Part shown: positions 33,297 through 43,270 of the stretch, one piece after another | How positions within the stretch are numbered: the first letter of the stretch is position 1 | Layout of the letters: the number at the start of each line of letters is the position of its first letter | From: Elgaria multicarinata webbii | Taxonomy: Eukaryota > Chordata > Lepidosauria > Squamata > Anguidae | Reading direction: 5' to 3' | Assembly: GCF_023053635.1 (NCBI RefSeq) | Contig: NC_086180.1 | Span: forward strand, 92,109,447 to 92,173,446 | Length of the DNA stretch: 64,000 nucleotides | Made by a program: the position numbers and the translations under genes | Notes under the pieces: generated by a model | Databases searched by the model: none | What the model was told of the DNA's origin: nothing | What the model saw: the letters and a program-made list of their open reading frames with translations, nothing else

Positions 33297-35886
33297 CTGT
33301 TGGTAGAAAATTGACGGTGTTTTGCAGGTAAGCCATTTAACACCACAGTGATCCAAATATATGCCCCAACCACAGATGCTGAAGAAGCAGAAGTAGATCA
33401 GTTCTATGAGGATCTGCAGCACCTACTGGATAAAACACCAAAAAGAGATGTTATTTTCGTTACAGGAGACTGGAACGCTAAGGGGGGCAGTCAAATGACA
33501 TCTGGAATTACAGGTAAGCATGGTCTAGGAGAACAAAATGAAGCGGGACATAGGCTGATAGAATTCTGCCAGGACAACTCACTGTGCATAACAAACACTC
33601 TCTTCCAACAACCAAAAAGACGGCTTTATACATGGACTTCTCCAGATGGCCGACACCGAAATCAGATTGACTACATCCTTTGCAGCCAAAGGTGGCGGAC
33701 ATCTATACAGACAGTAAAAACAAGACCTGGAGCTGACTGTAGTTCAGATCACGAACTTCTTATTACACAATTTAGAATCAAACTAAAGAGAATAGCGAAG
33801 ACCCACAGATCAGTTAGATATGAGCTCACTAATATTCCTAATGAATATGCAGTGGAAGTGAAGAACAGATTTAAGGGACTAGATTTAGTAGATAGGGTCT
33901 TGGAAGAACTATGGACAGAAGTTTGCAACATTGTCCAAGAGGTGGCAACAAAAAATGTCCCAAAGAAAAAGAAAACCAAGAAGGCAAGATGGCTGTCTGC
34001 TGAGACATTGGAAGTAGCCCAAGAAAGAAGGAAAGCAAAAGGCAACAGTGATAGGGGGAGATATGCCCAATTAAATGCAAAATTCCAGAGGTTAGCCAGA
34101 AGAGATAAGGAATTATTTTTAAACAAGCAATGTGCGGAAGTGGAAGAAGACAATAGAATAGGAAGGACAAGAGACCTCTTCCAGAAAATTAGGAACATCG
34201 GAGGTAAATTCCAGGCAAAAATGGGTATGATCAAAAACAAAGATGGCAAGGACCTAACAGAAACAGAAGAGATCAAGAAAAGGTGGCAAGAATATACGGA
34301 AGATCTGTATAGGAAGGATAATAATATCAGGGATAGCTCAGACGGTGTGGTCAGTGAGTTAGAGCCAGACATCCTGAAGAGTGAGGTCGAATGGGCCTTA
34401 AGAAGCATTGCTAATAACAAGGCAGCAGGAGACGACGGTATCCCAGCTGAACTGTTTAAAATATTGCAAGATGATGCTGTCAAGGTGATTCATGCCATAT
34501 GCCAGCAAATCTGGAAAACACAAGAATGGCCATCAGACTGGAAAAAATCAACTTATATCCCCATACCAAAAAAGGGAAACACTAAAGAATGTTCCAACTA
34601 TCGTACAGTGGCACTTATTTCACATGCCAGCAAGGTAATGCTCAAGATCCTGCAAGGTAGACTCCAGCAATTCATGGAGCGAGAATTGCCAGTTGTACAA
34701 GCTGGGTTTAGAAAAGGCAGAGAAACTAGAGACCAAATTGCCAATATCCGCTGGATAATGGAGAAAGCCAGGGAGTTCCAGAAAAACATCTATTTCTGTT
34801 TTATCGACTATTCTAAAGCCTTTGACTGTGTGGATCATAACAAACTGTGGCAAGTTCTTGGTGGTATGGGGATACCAAGTCATCTTGTCTGCCTCCTGAG
34901 GAATCTGTATAACAAACAAGTAGCAACGGTAAGAACAGACCACGGAACAACGGACTGGTTTAAGATTGGGAAAGGAGTTCAGCAGGGTTGTATACTCTCA
35001 CCTTACCTATTCAACTTGTATGCAGAACACATCATGAGATGTGCTGGGCTTGACGAATCCAAGGCTGGAGTTAAAATCGCAGGAAGAAACGTTAACAACC
35101 TCAGATATGCAGATGACACCACTTTGATGGCTGAAAGCGAGGAGGAGCTGAGGAGCCTTATGACAAAGGTGAAAGAAGAAAGTGCAAAAGCCGGGTTGCA
35201 GTTAAACCTCAAAAAAACCAAGATTATGGCAACTAGCTTGATTGATAACTGGCAAATAGAGGGAGAAAATGTGGAGGCAGTGACAGACTTTGTATTTCTG
35301 GGCGCAAAGATTACTGCAGACGCTGACTGCAGCCAGGAAATCAGAAGACGTTTACTTCTTGGGAGGAGAGCAATGACAAATCTTGATAAAATAGTTAAGA
35401 GCAGAGACACCACACTGACAACAAAGGTCCACATAGTTAAAGCAATGGTATTTCCCGTAGTAACCTATGGCTGCGAGAGCTGGACCATAAGGAAAGCTGA
35501 GCGAAGGAAGATAGATGCTTTTGAACTGTGGTGTTGGAGGAAAATTCTGAGAGTGCCTTGGACTGCAAGAAGATCAAACCAGTCCATACTCCAGGAAATA
35601 AAGCCAGACTGCTCACTTGAGGGAATGGTATTAAAGGCAAAACTGAAATACTTTGGCCACATAATGAGAAGACAGGAGACCCTGGAGAAGAGGCTGATGC
35701 TAGGGAAAGTGGAAGGCAAAAGGAAGAGGGGCCGACCAAGGGCAAGATGGATGGATGATATTCTGGAGGTGACAGACTTGACCTTGGGGGAGCTAGGGGT
35801 GACAACGGCCGACAGAAAGCTCTGGCGTGGGCTGGTCCATGAAGTCACGAAGAGTCGGAAACGACTGAACGAATAAACAACAACAA
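33297..35886 (+). mobile_element. BovB (RTE clade) LINE, 5'-truncated, otherwise largely intact
   Basis: Similarity to BovB begins at about 33297 with GKPFNTTVIQIYAPTT-type sequence and runs unbroken to the end of the ORF. The terminal bases AACGACTGAACGAATAAACA then ACAACAAAG give the ACA-rich 3' end typical of BovB and of the Sauria SINEs that borrow its tail. The 5' part (5'UTR and N-terminal part of the endonuclease) is missing, as expected from incomplete reverse transcription. No target duplication was resolved. Confidence 0.93.
33348..35876 (+). CDS. BovB endonuclease/reverse transcriptase polyprotein, N-terminally truncated, 842 codons open
   Basis: This is the coding part of a BovB retrotransposon, which nicks target DNA and copies its own RNA in the nucleus. 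In order, one sees the APE-type endonuclease C-terminal two-thirds (GDWNAKGG at 33465, DYILCSQRW, SSDHELL near 33741), a lysine-rich linker, and the RT. The RT has AGDDGIPAELFK, YIPIPKKGN, the FIDYSKAFDCVDH palm motif (34800), the GVQQGCILSPYLFNLYAEHI motif and the catalytic YADD box (35106-35117). The C-terminal domain includes YGCESWTIRKAERR and KYFGHIMRR. The frame is open from the stop at 33312 to TAA at 35874. The position-33348 codon is GTG, not a real start. The first ~100 or more residues, with the early endonuclease catalytic residues, are absent, so this copy should not mobilise itself. GDWNAKGG differs from the usual GDWNAKVG. The 244-codon antisense frame at 33749-34483 is a shadow. 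Confidence 0.93.
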   Translation: MIQIYAPTTDAEEAEVDQFYEDLQHLLDKTPKRDVIFVTGDWNAKGGSQMTSGITGKHGLGEQNEAGHRLIEFCQDNSLCITNTLFQQPKRRLYTWTSPDGRHRNQIDYILCSQRWRTSIQTVKTRPGADCSSDHELLITQFRIKLKRIAKTHRSVRYELTNIPNEYAVEVKNRFKGLDLVDRVLEELWTEVCNIVQEVATKNVPKKKKTKKARWLSAETLEVAQERRKAKGNSDRGRYAQLNAKFQRLARRDKELFLNKQCAEVEEDNRIGRTRDLFQKIRNIGGKFQAKMGMIKNKDGKDLTETEEIKKRWQEYTEDLYRKDNNIRDSSDGVVSELEPDILKSEVEWALRSIANNKAAGDDGIPAELFKILQDDAVKVIHAICQQIWKTQEWPSDWKKSTYIPIPKKGNTKECSNYRTVALISHASKVMLKILQGRLQQFMERELPVVQAGFRKGRETRDQIANIRWIMEKAREFQKNIYFCFIDYSKAFDCVDHNKLWQVLGGMGIPSHLVCLLRNLYNKQVATVRTDHGTTDWFKIGKGVQQGCILSPYLFNLYAEHIMRCAGLDESKAGVKIAGRNVNNLRYADDTTLMAESEEELRSLMTKVKEESAKAGLQLNLKKTKIMATSLIDNWQIEGENVEAVTDFVFLGAKITADADCSQEIRRRLLLGRRAMTNLDKIVKSRDTTLTTKVHIVKAMVFPVVTYGCESWTIRKAERRKIDAFELWCWRKILRVPWTARRSNQSILQEIKPDCSLEGMVLKAKLKYFGHIMRRQETLEKRLMLGKVEGKRKRGRPRARWMDDILEVTDLTLGELGVTTADRKLWRGLVHEVTKSRKRLNE

Positions 35887-36654
35887 AGGACCTTATTACT
35901 TTATCAGAAGAATTAATGATCGTGCTGTTGTGTACACAGATCTGGGACCAACGGAAATAGGAATCTGGTTCCACACAAGACTTGGGTGATAGTCATTTAT
36001 TTTAGTGTTCTTTCCTTGCAGGCAGCCACAGGCTGACTGGCCTTTGCCTTGCCAGTCTTGTACAAATCCTGGGATGGATTATCCAGGTCATTCAGAAATC
36101 CTGGCCTTGCTCAAGGAATTGGCCTATCACAAACACTATACATGTGTAGGTGCAAAACATGTCACACAAGAATGTGGAAATGCAAGAGGTTCTCAGTGAT
36201 TTTCTCTAGGCATGTGTGAAAAGCAATGTCATCTTATAAACCAAAGTTCAAGAATTTACTTGCATTTATCATTCAATAAACTACTCTATGTAGTCTTTGA
36301 TCCAATGATATGAAAAAAATAACTTCATTTTTATTTGACCCTTCTGCCAAGGAACCCAGGGTCCTATGCAAGATCCCCCAACCCACTTATCCTCACAACA
36401 ATCATGGGATAGGTTAGTGCTTCAAAGCAGAGCCAGAGAAATGGTTGAATAAGTTTTCTGGTGGTTGGTTTATATGGGACACATAAGTCAACTTTTCTTG
36501 TTGCAGAATTGGGTTTTCAATGGTTAAGATGATACATCCCCAGGAAAAATGGCTACAAAGCCATCTCTGAGAAGCAACTATGTTGCTCCTAAATTTATGT
36601 TGAAGAATTCAGTGGGTAACAGGAAGATTTGTGGGATACAAATATTTAAAATTT
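35887..36654. other. Intergenic, nothing recognised
   Basis: No coding or repeat signature that I can support. Confidence 0.45.
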
Positions 36655-36890
36655 ATTTACTTACTTTTGCATTTATATCCCACCTTTTTTCCTCCAAGGA
36701 ACTGAACACAATCCTCCTCCTCTCCATTTTATCCTCACAATAACAACCCTGTGAGGGAGGTTGGGCTGAGAGTCTGTGACTGGCCCAAAGTCACCCTGTG
36801 GGTTTCCATAGCCGAGTGGGGACTAGAACCCGGATCTCCTAACTTCCAGTCCGACATTTTAGCCACGATACCACACTCGCTCTCCACATC
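36655..36890 (-). repeat. tRNA-derived SINE (MIR/CORE-like), well preserved
   Basis: Read on the minus strand it runs GTGGCTAAAATGTCGGACT (A-box region), then GATCCGGGTTCTAGTCCCC (B box), then GGTGACTTTGGGCCAGTCAC, then CACAGGGTTGTTATTGTGAG, then a GGGATATAAATGC-(AAAT) tail like L2. This is the common squamate SINE layout in which the tail is shared with an L2 partner. Confidence 0.8.
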
Positions 36891-38265
36891 ACACTGGCTG
36901 ACACATTAAATAAATGTTAATGTCATAACATAATTCTCTGGCTACTAGATGTTTCAGTGCAGGCTTACACCAGAGAATGTCCTATTCCTTTTGTGTCCCA
37001 GAATGAGCGTGCCTATCCAAGCTAGATAGGGTCCTTCATGGGCCTTAAAGTTTGAAACACGTACAGACTTCAAGATTCTCTGCAGTTTTACAGGAGTCTG
37101 GGGCAGGTCCTGGACTAGGAAGTTTTCCAGGCCTGCTTTAACTGGAGCAAGGCTGAAGTTATTGTCCTGATGCCGTTTAAGTTTGCTCTCACTTCTGCTG
37201 CCATTTTTCCAGGTACTTGTATCTTCAACATGGGGATAACAACATTGGTCTACTTTACAGGGCTGCTATAAAGAATACTGAGATAAGGTATATGTGAAGC
37301 ATTTTGAAAAATCTGGAGCGAGTTATAGAAGATTATGATTGTTATTATTACTACTATAGAAAGGGTTTTTTTATTGTATTAAAATTTTAAATTCAATTGG
37401 TTACAAAACGTTATTCCTTTTAGGCAGTGGAATTATTGGCTCATGATGTAGGTTCTGGCATGAATTCCCCAGCCATCAGGTATCATAGAGAGAGAAAAGA
37501 ATCTCTGATGATATAGATTGGTGTATTGGGGGTGGGTGGGGTGGAGAATAGCAACAATGATGCCCCAGAAAGCATCTAAACAAGAAGTTTCCCCAAGTTA
37601 GACATACTTGGAATTGTCAAGAATGTCTGTCTTTCAAAGTACAGGGTTCCTTCGATTCTCTCCCAAAATGTGTAATACGTCCCTCTCTTCCCTTCAGAAA
37701 GCTTATTATCCTGGCTTGGGTGCATCTCCAGTTGTAGTGGTTTCCCACTGAGGATCTTCAATAAATAGATATATACATATACAATACGCTTGGATCTTTT
37801 TGTAGAAAAGCTCCATTTCTGTTCTTTTCAGCCTCGATTAATCCTGGCTCATACGACTGAAAAAATCGGTTTACATGGGCGCTCTCTCGCTCTCGCTCTC
37901 TCCACCAAGCAGGATATAACACTTTGAAAGTGGTTTCAAAATGTGTCATGGCCCCAACACTTGCCAACACCATTACAGACCGCTAAAGAGCAGCAGTGCC
38001 CTGCCTCCCGCCTTTCTCTCTCATATACACACAAGGCATTGTTTCTACCCTGAGAAGCCTTTATGGAATGCTTAAATTAAATAAATTAAAATTAAACCAT
38101 TTACCAATGGCATGTAAATGGTATAAATAATAAATAAAGAGGAGGAAAATCCCACATGCAGCAGATTTGAACCTGGCGGGAACAGAACGGGAGCTTCTGC
38201 TTAAGTTCGCTGGAAACTCTTCCGACCTCTGCGTATCTGGCGTGATTTATTGACGAGCGAGAAGA
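36891..38265. other. Intergenic; contains one palindromic-MITE fragment
   Basis: About 37903-37995 (CCAAGCAGGATATAACACTT, GGCCCCAACACTTG) matches the family C element at 63599-63944. A CT-rich run lies at 37880-37905. No gene. Confidence 0.5.
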
Positions 38266-38269
38266 TTTC

Positions 38270-39400
38270 CCTAGACATACACGTGGGCGGGAGCTGTAAC
38301 TTTTGCCCTGGCGTAGCAGCCCCCCGGGGCTCCTCCCGAACGCATTTTCCCAGGAGCTGATGACCGTTCGCTCCGGGCCGCGCGGCGCTCCTGCCGCGCA
38401 GCCGGCCGGGCTTTCTGCCGCCTCCCCGAGCCCCCCAGGAGCGCGTGGCGCGGCGGCGACGCCAAGCGCAGCTCTCGCCCGCATTCCGGGCCCGGCTGTT
38501 CCGGCTTCGGAACTGTAGCAGAAAGGAAAGGCGCCGGCGCCGGGGCTCCCCGTTCGAGGGCGGTGGGAGGCGCGGGCTTGGCTCTTCCGGGGACAAGGGA
38601 GGCGCCGGCGGGGAAGGCCCGCCATCGGGACTCCCGGCGCCCAAGGGCAGCTTTTGCGTGCATTTCCACTGCCCTCGCTCCATCCGTCCATCCAGCAAGC
38701 CAGACCGCCGCTGTCGGGGCTGGCCGGACCCTCTCTCGTGCAACTCGGCGGCGAAGGTTGCAGAGAAACGCTCGCCGCCGCAACCGCGGGAAAAGCCGAG
38801 CGCGCGCTGGGCAGGAGCCAGCGGGGGGTGGGGTGGGGGTGGGGCGGCCTTCCCAGCCCCGGCACCCTTCGCATGCCCCCCCATCCGAACTTCCAAAGGG
38901 GGCGGGGCGACTGTCTGTCCCGCAGGCGGCCTGCCCAGGAGGAGCAGCGCCCGGAGTCAAACGGACCTGATCCAGAGAGGCAAAGCCGGCCTTGCGCAGG
39001 CCCCGCTGAAGCGGACGAGAGCGGCCCTTGGACAAGTGTAAGATGGATGCACCAAAGCAAGCAGCAGCAGCAGCAAACCACAACATCCGGGGCCCTTGGT
39101 GTTGCGGGAGCTGGGGTAGCGCGTTCCGCTTCCTCATGGCGGGATCTTGCCTGCCCGTCGCGCGGACTTCCTAGCCGCTCTCTCCAACCCGCGCCCCAGA
39201 AAGTGCCCTGAGATTGCCGCGCCCCACCGCATCTGCCCTGTCTACTCGAAAGCCAGCCCCGCTGTGTGTGATGGTGTTTCCTTTCAAGCACGTGCGCCTT
39301 GGGCAGCGGTGGAGTCTGCAAGGGACAGGGCGGCCCTCCCCGCCCCCCAGGGATCCTCAAATGTGATCACCGCGCACACGGGCCGTGCCCACAGACGAGC
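38270..39400. other. CpG-island-like block, ~12 kb upstream of MSX1
   Basis: The block is dense in CG dinucleotides and very GC-rich compared with the AT-rich flanks. Several frames are open (up to 419 codons on minus, 38101-39360), but all phases are open together, the translations are low-complexity Ala/Arg/Pro/Gly, and no domain is visible. I read it as an unmethylated regulatory island or a non-coding promoter, not a protein gene. Confidence 0.6.
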
Positions 39401-39409
39401 CCCCGCGGA

Positions 39410-39530
39410 CCCCCCCCCCCAAACTCTACACTACTGCTTTAAAGCGCTTTATACCAGTTTTGACAACTGTACATGCAGTGTGTCCTGGGGATCCACACTA
39501 CTGCTTTTAAAGCAGTAGTGCAGCTCCTAA
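39410..39530. mobile_element. Palindromic MITE family C fragment
   Basis: CTCTACACTACTGCTTTAAA, then TTATACCAGTTTTGACAACTG, then CACACTACTGCTTTTAAAGC, ending in AGCAGTAGTGCAG. The same words occur in the element at 63599-63944. Confidence 0.55.
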
Positions 39531-39539
39531 GTGACCATC

Positions 39540-39900
39540 TGGGAAATGGGTTCCGGGAGGAGCAGGGCGACAGAGGCCTCCTGAACGAGGGAGTCGGGTT
39601 GGGCTGGGAGATGGCTGGCGAGCTCGGAAGGCGTGGCCCGAGATCCATTCAAGGCCAGATCCACTCAACGCGGCGGCGGCGGCGGCGTGTTCTTGTTTCT
39701 CTCCCCTCCTGGACTCCCCGTTCCCTGGGCTGATCCCTGTCTCGGGAGCCGGCAGGATCACGCGCTGCGCCTCCGTCCGCCGGCAGCCAACTCCTGACCT
39801 TGCGGCGCAAATGCCGGGAAAGAAGAACGGCGAGATCCCCGTCGCCCGTGAAGTCCGCGGTTGTCCTTCGGAGATCCGCTACTCCTCCACTAGGCAGCAA
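39540..39900. other. Small CpG-rich block
   Basis: A (GGC)n-like patch lies at 39668-39688 and CGs are frequent up to about 39860. No supported gene. Confidence 0.45.
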
Positions 39901-40643
39901 GGACCAGGGCTACACCTTGTGCGCTCAAAAGCTACCCTTGGAAGAGGCCTACCTGTTGCTGCCCGCTGCCCTCAGGAATCTCATTCAGTACAACGGAAAG
40001 GCTCGGTTCTAGAGCCAAGGGAATGAAGATCACATTTGCAATGTGTATTAAATATAGATATTAATATAACTACACACACACACACACCGGGAATATGTAT
40101 AAAGGTTTGACACATTTTAATGGACCATTATATAATCCGTCCTCCACAACCAATTTACTCCTGAGTAGTCCTGTTGAATTCCACAGGACAACTTCACACC
40201 TCCTGCTTTGGGACTGCAGTTAGGTATTCAACCATGTTCTAGCTGTGTTTGACGCATTTAAGAATACTTGCATGCAGATAAAAATGCATTTCATTTAAAA
40301 CAATGTATTTCCTTTTGTAAAACACATATTCTAAGGCCTGTGTATTCCTGTCATTTAGGTGACACGTCACACACAAGTACGTTCAGAAAAGGTGTGGTAT
40401 GAATGAAGGGCATGTGATTACAATCAATAACAGCTATGGACTATAACTAAAGCTGGTGGTTTTTAGTAATTCGATGTTTGGTAAATTAGACAAGGAAAGC
40501 CAATTTAAACTGGGAAGAATTTATCCATTCAGGGTCTGTTAGGAGACAGCAGATACAAGAGAAAACTGGACTGGTGGTGGGTGGGTGGGGGATGTCTTGG
40601 TTTCCGAAGCCGTGGAACACATATATGCTTGGAAGTAAATCAC

Positions 40644-40676
<33 letters not shown>

Positions 40677-41095
40677 TTTATTATGCCGTTACAGACCCAT
40701 ATTGGAAGTAAATCGATATGATCAGAATCCTCGGTCCTTCATTTCCACCTGAGGCCAACAGCAGGTCGATCTTCATATAGTATTTAGCTGTATCGCTCGA
40801 AGCAACTTCAACCGGATGCGCAGGGGGCTCCTCCTCAATGAGGTTGCGCAGGAGAATTTTTATGGTGGATTGTGCTCAAAGGACAACCAGCGGGGCGTTG
40901 ACCTTTGGAAAATCTGGAGAACTGGCGAGGAAGGGGCTGTGCCCCCCTTCTCTGCCAGACTGCCTGGCGGGCTGCTGGGTGGCACCTGCGTGGGGGAGCC
41001 ATGGCCCCGGATGGACGCTGCTGTTCTAGCCATTGCAGAAGGCTTGAAAACATCGGCTTGTCAAGTTTAGGGTTCCTGGCAGCTGGTCCAGTCTC

Positions 41096-41130
<35 letters not shown>

Positions 41131-42009
41131 TTACATTCCTATACCGCCCAATAGCCGGAGCTCTCTGGGTGGTTCACAAAAAATGATACAAATGATACCT
41201 CTAAGTAGTCCACCTATGAATATTTAAGCAACTTCGCAACGTCAAGAGCCAGCGACTGGTATCCAGCTATTCACACAGCTAACAGCCGAATTCCAAGGCC
41301 ACCAAGCAGAGTATAACACTTTGAAAGTGGTTTGAAAGAGGTACACGGTCTGTGTCGATAGGCCCCAACAGCAGTCAGTGCGCTTCAATACCGTTATAAT
41401 CAGTAGTGTAGATCCTGCCCTTACTGCGAAGTCTCTACGGAAAGCAACGAGACTTACTTCCGAGTAAATACCTGCATGGTTTGGTTGTGTTCCAGATGCC
41501 CCTCCCCCCCTCGGGGTTTCAGGTTGCAATCCTAGATACACTTAGGTAGCAATCCTAGAAACACTTGGGAGTAAGTTCCATTTAACTCTGTTCATCTTTC
41601 TTCTGAGTAAACATGTATAAGATTGCCCTGTTTCGGAGTAGGTGTTATTTAATTCAGGGGGACTTACTCCTTGGGTGAAACTGCTGTGTAGGTAAAACTC
41701 CCATAGACCACAAGGGGACGAGGGAGGCACTCGCTTGAATACCAGGTTTCCGCTTACACCCCAATTGCACACACATACTCACGCAGCCCGTGCAATTCCT
41801 CTTGTCCAAGCGAGGGCTCGGGGATCTGGAAAGGGCAACAGCCAAAGTGGGCTGTGCAGGCCTGGGCTTTTTCCCGAGTGTTTCCCCTCGTCCCCTTAAA
41901 ATCCCCCCCCAAACACACGTGGGGGCAGGATTCCACCCCATCCCGCACTACTCCCCCCAGCCGGAATTCTGCCTAATGGCTGCCATGGCAGTGGGATGAC
42001 TGGCTGACA
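39901..42009. other. Intergenic; L2 tail and palindrome fragments
   Basis: (CAT)n lies at 40641-40676. A reversed L2 tail (TTTA)n-ATACCGCCCAATAGCCGGAG lies at 41095-41185. A family C MITE piece lies at 41285-41425. Two or three short palindromic repeats (GTAAGTTCCATTTAACTC type) lie at 41440-41690. No gene. Confidence 0.55.
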
Positions 42010-42240
42010 GGCACTTGGGCACTTATTTTTAATTGTTGCAAGCTTATTAATATTCAATCCAGTTAAAATATTTTAATTGCGGGCTAACCGTAGTTGGGGC
42101 TGATGCAGCCCTCGCCCCCTCAACGCTTCGACGCGCTCCCCACGAACGGAGTCTGGTAATGATGATTCGAGTGTTGACTATTCTTAGGGGTTTTCCAAAA
42201 GCTTAATATTAAACGCTAAACACGGCAAAACTCCTCGGAG
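42010..42240. promoter_or_regulatory. Candidate conserved non-coding element
   Basis: An AT-rich patch sits beside a CpG island, with TTTTTAATTG, TTATTAATATTCAAT, TTTTAATTGC and GGTAATGATGATTCG homeodomain-type sites. No repeat identity was seen. Conservation is inferred from composition and setting only. Confidence 0.3.
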
Positions 42241-42249
42241 GCTTGAAGG

Positions 42250-43060
42250 CGCCATTTCAAAGCAGCCCGCCTCGGTGCCCGGTTGCCTCGCTCGCCTGCT
42301 GCCCGACCCGCCGCCCGGCCGCCTCCTGCGCAGCTGCCCGTGTTCTTGCCCGGGAACCCCCCCCCCGGCGGGGCTTCCTCCCGGGCGGAGGGCGGGGGCG
42401 GAGTGGGGCTGAAACGCTGACGGGATCCTCCCGAGGTCGGTGAGCTTCTTGCTTGATAGCAGCAGCCCAATCGCCCGGGTTTCAGTAGGCCCCAGGAGCC
42501 TGGCCTAAAACTCCGACTCGGAACCCAGCGAGAAGCGCGAGAAAGGTGGGGGGCGGCGGGTTGGAGGCCCGGAAAGCCGCGCCTGAACTTCGTGGCGGAG
42601 TTGGGGGTCCTGAGTTCTAATAGAGTGACCCCCACCCCGACGAGCGCGAGGCCTCCTAGGCTCAACGCCGAGCTGGTTGGGAGAGCCTTGAGGCTGCGAG
42701 TCTGACCAGGGGCCCTCGGGAAGGCACGGGCTGCAAGTGAACGGCGCGTCGGCAGAGAAGCGGCCGTTTCGCAGGGAGCGCGGACAGGGGGGCAGTGGCC
42801 AGCGGCGCTGCCCCGCCCGCTCGGGCCACGAAGCGCTGGGGGGGGGGGGGCGAGTCTTCAGTGCCAGGGGCTTCCTTAGAAGGCCACGGTCTGCCGGGAA
42901 GTTCTCCTGCGGCAGGCCCCCCGCCGCCCCAGGAGGCAGAGACGCGACCGCTGCTCCCCACGCGGGATGGAGGCGAGTCTGGGGGGGGGGGGTGAGGGCT
43001 GGAGGGAGCCGCCCCGTCCGGGCCGTGAGGCTCGGTGTCTGCTTGACATCTTGAAGCTTA
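42250..43060. other. CpG-island-like block
   Basis: High CG density, with poly-G runs of about 12 at 42839-42850 and about 10 at 42980-42990. All-phase open frames are not taken as coding. Confidence 0.55.
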
Positions 43061-43079
43061 AATAACCGTCCGGGCCGGC

Positions 43080-43270
43080 TCTGTTAACTGCCTGCCCGGC
43101 AGCCAAGTGCCTCGTTACGCCTGATTGAGCTAATTGCTTTGAAATAGGATATATTATCTATAATTATAGAGATCTTGGAGGAGACGGTCAGCCTTGTGCT
43201 TTCATCTTGCCCAAGTGCACCAAAATGTCGCGATCAAATTAATTTGGGCCACTTGAAATAGGGCCTTCCA
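43080..43270. promoter_or_regulatory. Candidate enhancer between CpG island and upstream DNA
   Basis: Directly after the island comes a compact AT-rich patch with GATTGAGCTAATTGC, TTATCTATAATTATAG and GATCAAATTAATTTGGG. The word TTTGAAATAGG recurs as CTTGAAATAGGG about 115 bp later. The mix of TAAT cores and lack of repeat identity suggest a conserved developmental enhancer about 7.3 kb upstream of the MSX1 start. This is inference. Confidence 0.35.

Noticed and set aside
33749-34483. Minus-strand 244-codon frame opposite BovB
   Set aside because: Antisense shadow of the BovB ORF with no domain of its own.
36820-36840. Possible tRNA gene (B-box GGTTCTAGTCC)
   Set aside because: There is no cloverleaf, and the surrounding order is that of a tRNA-derived SINE with an L2-like tail.
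38101-39360. Minus-strand 419-codon open frame
   Set aside because: It lies in a CpG island where several phases on both strands are open together. The product is low-complexity Ala/Arg/Pro/Gly with no domain, and the open length is explained by GC-rich DNA having few stops.
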